Shown in pieces: positions 21,866 to 25,739 of a DNA stretch of 25,739 nt (its first letter is position 1; each line of letters starts with the position of its first letter). Source of the DNA: a virus. A program made the position numbers and the translations under genes. The stretch spans positions 1 through 25,739 of the IMG/VR virus record IMGVR_UViG_3300046010_004944. One strand, given 5' to 3'. The notes beneath the pieces were generated by a model. The model searched no databases and was not told the origin of the DNA. It saw only the letters and a list, made by a program, of their open reading frames with translations.

Positions 21866-23098
21866 ATGACTAAAAAGAGTACATTTAGAGCTAAAGTTTA
21901 TACATTTTTAAACAGAATTGTTAATATTACTGAGAATAAATCTAAAGGAATTATTAACTATGATTCTGATAATTTATTTCCTCAAAGATTAATAAGAACA
22001 GTTAGTGAAAGTGGAACTGCAACGGCTTGTATAGAAGTATTAAATCAATATATTTACGCTGAAGGATTAGTTAATGAAAAACTAGGTAAATCAAAAGCAA
22101 ACAATAATCAAACGTTTAATGAAGTAATAGCAGAAGCAACAGCCTATGTATCGCTTTTACAAGGTGTAGCGTGGCATGTTAAAAGAGATGGTACTGGTAA
22201 CCCTATTTCAGTTAAATGTATTCCTTACGAGAATATTAGAGTAGCCGATAATGGTAACTATATTTATAACCCTACTTATTCATTAGATTGTAAATTTGAT
22301 ACAACTAAAGATATTGAATACCCTAAATTTAAAGGTGCTAAAGTATCAAATGAGGAATTAAAAGTAATTGCTAGTTATAAAAATAATGATGGAGAAACAT
22401 TAGGAGAGATATTATACCACTTTAATAAAAAACCTGGTCAATACGTTTATTCAATTCCTTCTTATTTTAGTGCTATTTCTGATATTGAAGCGGATGCTGA
22501 ACAAAGTAAGTTTGAATTAGAATCAGTTAATAATGCGTTTTTGCCTGGTGGATTTTTAACTATTGTAGGTGACATAGATGACAAAACAGAAGATGAGAAC
22601 GGTAAAACGGAATTAGATTATTATGTTGATACTTGCGAAGCCTTTACTGGAAACGCTAAAGATAGACAAGGTGAAACTGGACGTAATAAATTAATGCTTT
22701 TATTTGCTAAAACTAAAGAGGAGTTACCAGTATATCAATCTGTAAATACTGGCGAAGTATTTAATGCAGTTGAACAAAGCACTCCGAGAGTAGCAAAAAA
22801 AGTGGCTAGAGCTTTTGGAGTTCCTGACTTCTTAGTTAATCTAGGTGGTTCTGTTGGTTTTTCAACTAACATTATATCAGATAATATTGTGTTATTTAAC
22901 AATAGAGTTAGACCATTACAAAATTTAATTAGTCAATCTTTACAAATGGTATTTCCTGAAAAAGATTTTAAATTAACTCAAAATAATCCTATTAAATATA
23001 TTGAGCCTTTAATTTTATCTAAATTAACAGATAATGAGTTAAGAGCATTAATAGGATATAAACCTAAAACAGATGCCATACCGCCCACTAATAATTAA
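21866..23098 (+). CDS. Portal protein
   Basis: A 410-residue protein with YDSDNLFPQRLIRTVSES near the start, then TATACIEVLNQYIYAEGLVN, a middle stem region (SYFSAISDIEADAEQSKFEL) and a C-terminal RVAKKVARAFGVPDFLVNL followed by NIISDNIVLFNNRVRPLQNL. This order (wing, clip/stem, crown) and the FGVP..L motif are typical of siphovirus portals. It would form the dodecameric DNA channel and dock TerL. It is unusually far from terL and lies after the glycan cassette. It overlaps the next gene by 26 bases. Confidence 0.88.
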   Translation: MTKKSTFRAKVYTFLNRIVNITENKSKGIINYDSDNLFPQRLIRTVSESGTATACIEVLNQYIYAEGLVNEKLGKSKANNNQTFNEVIAEATAYVSLLQGVAWHVKRDGTGNPISVKCIPYENIRVADNGNYIYNPTYSLDCKFDTTKDIEYPKFKGAKVSNEELKVIASYKNNDGETLGEILYHFNKKPGQYVYSIPSYFSAISDIEADAEQSKFELESVNNAFLPGGFLTIVGDIDDKTEDENGKTELDYYVDTCEAFTGNAKDRQGETGRNKLMLLFAKTKEELPVYQSVNTGEVFNAVEQSTPRVAKKVARAFGVPDFLVNLGGSVGFSTNIISDNIVLFNNRVRPLQNLISQSLQMVFPEKDFKLTQNNPIKYIEPLILSKLTDNELRALIGYKPKTDAIPPTNN

Positions 23099-23609
23099 AT
23101 CAGAGTTTACAGAATTTGTAAAACTAGGTGCTAATGTTACTAAAAATAGTGATATTGATACCTATATTAAGGATATGCAAGAGATTGAATACAAACCTAC
23201 TGTGCCTTTAGTTTTTTATAATGCTATTTGTGGTTCACCTGGCACAGAATTAACAGCTTTTTTAAATGAGTATGTAAAGCCTTATTTAATTTGCGGAGCT
23301 TATGAAAAGTTTTTATTATGGCATGGTCGTAATGTAGCTCAGTTTGGTTTAAGAGAGAATCAAGAAGATACAAGTACACCTATTAGCGATAAAGCAAGGG
23401 GTGAATTAATAGCAGACGTAAGACGTAAAACAAACGTTTATTTATTAGGAATGAATGATAGGTTAAATGATTTGAGTTACACATTTGATGGAATGGTTTA
23501 TGATTTTACTTCGTGTGAAGTTTCTAAATCGAAGCCTAAAATAGGAATGAAACAAGTTGGTGGTAATAGAAATAAATACTGGGATAAAAAATTACAAAGA
23601 TGGTTATAA
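23073..23609 (+). CDS. Head-tail connector candidate (DUF6712-like)
   Basis: A 178-residue protein following the portal in an overlapping frame. It starts MPYRPLIIKSEFTEFVKLGA, has a helical core (NSDIDTYIKDMQEIEY, LTAFLNEYVKPYLICGAYEK) with FLLWHGRNVAQFGL, and a basic C-terminus. Position after the portal, a short helical bundle and general resemblance to DUF6712-type connectors suggest a head completion or adaptor protein. The 26-base overlap and the next 10-base overlap point to one operon. Confidence 0.55.
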   Translation: MPYRPLIIKSEFTEFVKLGANVTKNSDIDTYIKDMQEIEYKPTVPLVFYNAICGSPGTELTAFLNEYVKPYLICGAYEKFLLWHGRNVAQFGLRENQEDTSTPISDKARGELIADVRRKTNVYLLGMNDRLNDLSYTFDGMVYDFTSCEVSKSKPKIGMKQVGGNRNKYWDKKLQRWL

Positions 23610-23935
23610 AAAGAGTTAAAGGTGATACTTATTCACTAGATATTACAATAACTAATACTTCAGATGAGCCAATAGACTTAACTGATTGTACTGTATTTTT
23701 TACAGTTAAACGTAATTTACAAGATACAGATGCTCAGGCTTTAATTAATAAATCAGTTACGTCATTTTCAAGTCCTACAACTGGAGATTTATCTATACCG
23801 TTATTAGCTTCTGATGTTGATTATGTTGGTGAATTTTACTACGATGTTAAAATTAAAGCATTAACCGGTGTTATTACTTCCGTTATTACAGATAAATTTA
23901 TTTTATTAGATCACGTTACAATTAGAACTTCATAA
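23600..23935 (+). CDS. BppU-like baseplate or fibre-anchor protein
   Basis: A 111-residue all-beta protein: KRVKGDTYSLDITITNTSD, PIDLTDCTVFFTVKR, then FYYDVKIKALTGVITSV and a closing strand with VTI. This is the pattern of the N-terminal domain of phage baseplate upper proteins (BppU type), which anchor receptor-binding proteins. It overlaps the connector gene by 10 bases and is followed one base after its stop by the tail spike gene, which fits an anchoring role. Confidence 0.7.
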   Translation: MVIKRVKGDTYSLDITITNTSDEPIDLTDCTVFFTVKRNLQDTDAQALINKSVTSFSSPTTGDLSIPLLASDVDYVGEFYYDVKIKALTGVITSVITDKFILLDHVTIRTS

Positions 23936-23936
23936 T

Positions 23937-25739
23937 ATGCCATCATATAAATTAACCGTAAATAATGCCAAAGTCATTTTAAAAACAATGGCTAATTATA
24001 TAATTAATTTAACTGGCATAAAAGATAATTTAACTGGAACTGGCAATGTAACTAATGGTAAAATAGATTGGACTTTACAAGATTTTACAAATACAGCTAG
24101 TTGGTTTACTACTAATAATCCAGTTTTATTATTAGGTCAAAAAGCTATTGAAACAGATGATTTATTAACAGCTCCTAAATTTAAAATAGGAAATGGTGTA
24201 ACGGATTGGAATAGTTTACCATATTTTAGTTCAGGAGGAGGAAGCGGTGCAGTTGAAACAGTAACTGGTACAAACGTAGACAATACAGATCCTTTAAATC
24301 CTATTATTGATATTCCTAATTTAGAACAAATAACAGCATTGACTGTAACGATTACAAACCCGATTCAAACAGAATCAAATATTACGGTTTATGAACCTTT
24401 ACCATCAATTGATGTAGCAGTTACAATAGATGCTGATGGAATTTATATAGTAAACGATAGTAACACAAATAACTTATTTCAAGTTGATAGGGTTGCTGGA
24501 ACTATAACTAAAAACGGTGTAGATATTGCAACGGTTAATGATATACCAACTGTAGATACAACCATTATAGACGGCTCAACTAATCCAGTTGACGGTAATG
24601 CTGTATTTGATGCTTTAGCTTTAAAAGCACCTTTAGCATCTCCAACATTTACTGGGACTGTTAATTTAAGTGGCAATACAGCATCTAGGTTAATGATGAC
24701 AGATGCTAGTAAAAATATTGTTTCTACTGGTTTATTTGTTACACCAGAAATGTTTAATGCAAATGCTGGAGATGGTACGACTGATTCAAGTGCAGCTATA
24801 CAGTCTTGTATTGATAGTGGTTTTGCTGTTTGCTTAACTGGTGGTCGTAATTATAGAATATCAACAGAAATATCTATTACAGATAGTCGTTATATATTTG
24901 GGACTGGTGAGGGTGCGAAAATATCAACCGCTACAAATATTGTATTATTTAGGGTAACTGGAAATAATAATAACTTTTTTAATTTAAAATTAGAGGGTGC
25001 AGTTTCTGGCGGTTCTGGTGCTACAAATTTTGGTATTTGGGCTGATGGTGTTGCAGGCTTAACGTCTTATAGAATTAATAATAAAGTATCTAATTGTTCG
25101 TTTACTAATCTTTATTATGGTGTTGCTACTCGTAACATGGTTGGAACATCAAGCGCTACAAAACACGAAGGGGCTTTTGCTGTATCTGACTGTTCATTTA
25201 CTGGATGTTTAGCCGGGTTTATTGCATTAGGTAGAGGTGAATATAACACAATAACTAACTGTAAATTTTACGGTAACACAACTGGAGTATCTTTTACTGG
25301 AGGTAATAACAGTATTACTGGCGGCACTATTACAGATAATACAACTGGTATATCTGTTTTATCAGGTACTAATGATGGGCATAGTTCAGCTACTGGAGTA
25401 ATGATAAACCATAATACTACAAATATTAATTGTACTCATACATTAGGATATTTATTTAATGGATGTATGATTTACGCTGGTTCTGTTACTTTAACAGGAA
25501 CTGGTAAAACTGTTTTCTTAGGATGCTGGTTTTCGATGTCAACTTATACATTAACAATAACAAATAGCCCTGTTTATTTTAATAACTGTGAATTTGTAGT
25601 AGTTCCAACAACATATACACTAACTGGCACTGCTCCAATAATGAATAAAAGTTATAGTGGTGCATCAAAATTATTAACACCCACTACAACTACTACTAAT
25701 ACTGAGTTAATTAATAATAATAATTTAAGTCCTTTCTTC
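23937..25739 (+). CDS. Tail spike with Mtd-like N-domain and beta-helix (3' end outside)
   Basis: An open frame of 601 codons reaching the window edge without a stop. Residues about 60-96 (FTTNNPVLLLGQKAIETDDL, then KFKIGNGVTDWNSLPYF) match the major-tropism-determinant-type N-domain used to attach fibres. About residues 215-245 hold the DGNAVFDALALKAPLASP linker and PTFTGTVNLSG. From about 275 the AGDGTTDSSAAIQSCIDSGF motif begins a pectate-lyase-3-like right-handed beta-helix, with repeated N.I/N.T/G turns onward (NNSITGGTITDNTTGISV). It would bind and perhaps cut a host surface polysaccharide. The catalytic site is not identified. Confidence 0.85.
   Translation, partial: MPSYKLTVNNAKVILKTMANYIINLTGIKDNLTGTGNVTNGKIDWTLQDFTNTASWFTTNNPVLLLGQKAIETDDLLTAPKFKIGNGVTDWNSLPYFSSGGGSGAVETVTGTNVDNTDPLNPIIDIPNLEQITALTVTITNPIQTESNITVYEPLPSIDVAVTIDADGIYIVNDSNTNNLFQVDRVAGTITKNGVDIATVNDIPTVDTTIIDGSTNPVDGNAVFDALALKAPLASPTFTGTVNLSGNTASRLMMTDASKNIVSTGLFVTPEMFNANAGDGTTDSSAAIQSCIDSGFAVCLTGGRNYRISTEISITDSRYIFGTGEGAKISTATNIVLFRVTGNNNNFFNLKLEGAVSGGSGATNFGIWADGVAGLTSYRINNKVSNCSFTNLYYGVATRNMVGTSSATKHEGAFAVSDCSFTGCLAGFIALGRGEYNTITNCKFYGNTTGVSFTGGNNSITGGTITDNTTGISVLSGTNDGHSSATGVMINHNTTNINCTHTLGYLFNGCMIYAGSVTLTGTGKTVFLGCWFSMSTYTLTITNSPVYFNNCEFVVVPTTYTLTGTAPIMNKSYSGASKLLTPTTTTTNTELINNNNLSPFF

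Noticed and set aside
24479-24676. 65-codon minus-strand frame inside the tail spike gene
   Set aside because: It overlaps a continuous 601-codon plus-strand frame with clear fibre motifs; low-complexity shadow.

Overview
The window is a stretch of a tailed double-stranded DNA phage or prophage (siphovirus-like, HK97-type capsid). Its host is most likely a member of the Bacteroidota, probably Flavobacterium-like. The reasons are the strong AT bias, promoters of the Bacteroidota type (-33 TTTG, -7 TAnnTTTG), A-rich translation starts without Shine-Dalgarno sequences, and tail and glycosyltransferase proteins of the kind seen in Bacteroidota phages. No integrase, lysis gene or repressor is complete here, so lifestyle is undecided.

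Layout. Positions 1-519 are a divergent control region. A leftward gene starts at 58. It is followed by an array of GTGTAAA/TTTACAC half-sites forming three palindromes, then a rightward promoter, then a leader RNA that folds into a compact three-way junction ending in a U-tract. Positions 520-4003 hold early replication genes: a primase-polymerase/DUF3987 ATPase, a VRR-NUC-like nuclease and several microproteins. A lipoprotein (4023) precedes the terminase subunits (4418-5903). Positions 5917-13582 are the tail module: tail assembly chaperone with a -1 frameshift extension, completion proteins, three large beta-rich tail proteins and the tape measure. A single leftward gene (13784-13572) separates this from the head module: ClpP-like protease fused to a scaffold, major capsid protein and tail tube protein, closed by a terminator. 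Positions 16827-21828 are a glycan-modification cassette with five different glycosyltransferase-like proteins and a SAM-methyltransferase-like protein. From 21866 come the portal, a connector, a BppU-like protein and a beta-helix tail spike that runs off the end.

Most notable points. (1) Two genes continue in the -1 frame after a run of exactly nine identical bases: T9 in the tail chaperone and A9 ahead of a GT25 glycosyltransferase that has no start codon of its own. (2) Several transcription units begin with a promoter placed 4-7 bases before the ATG, which predicts leaderless or nearly leaderless mRNAs. (3) A structured leader RNA with an operator/iteron array precedes the replication operon. 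(4) The glycosylation cassette sits inside the virion operons, between tail tube and portal, and the head/tail gene order is scrambled relative to the usual siphovirus order. (5) The scaffold, capsid and tail tube genes share G-free A-rich leaders, and codon use shifts exactly at an internal start inside the protease gene.
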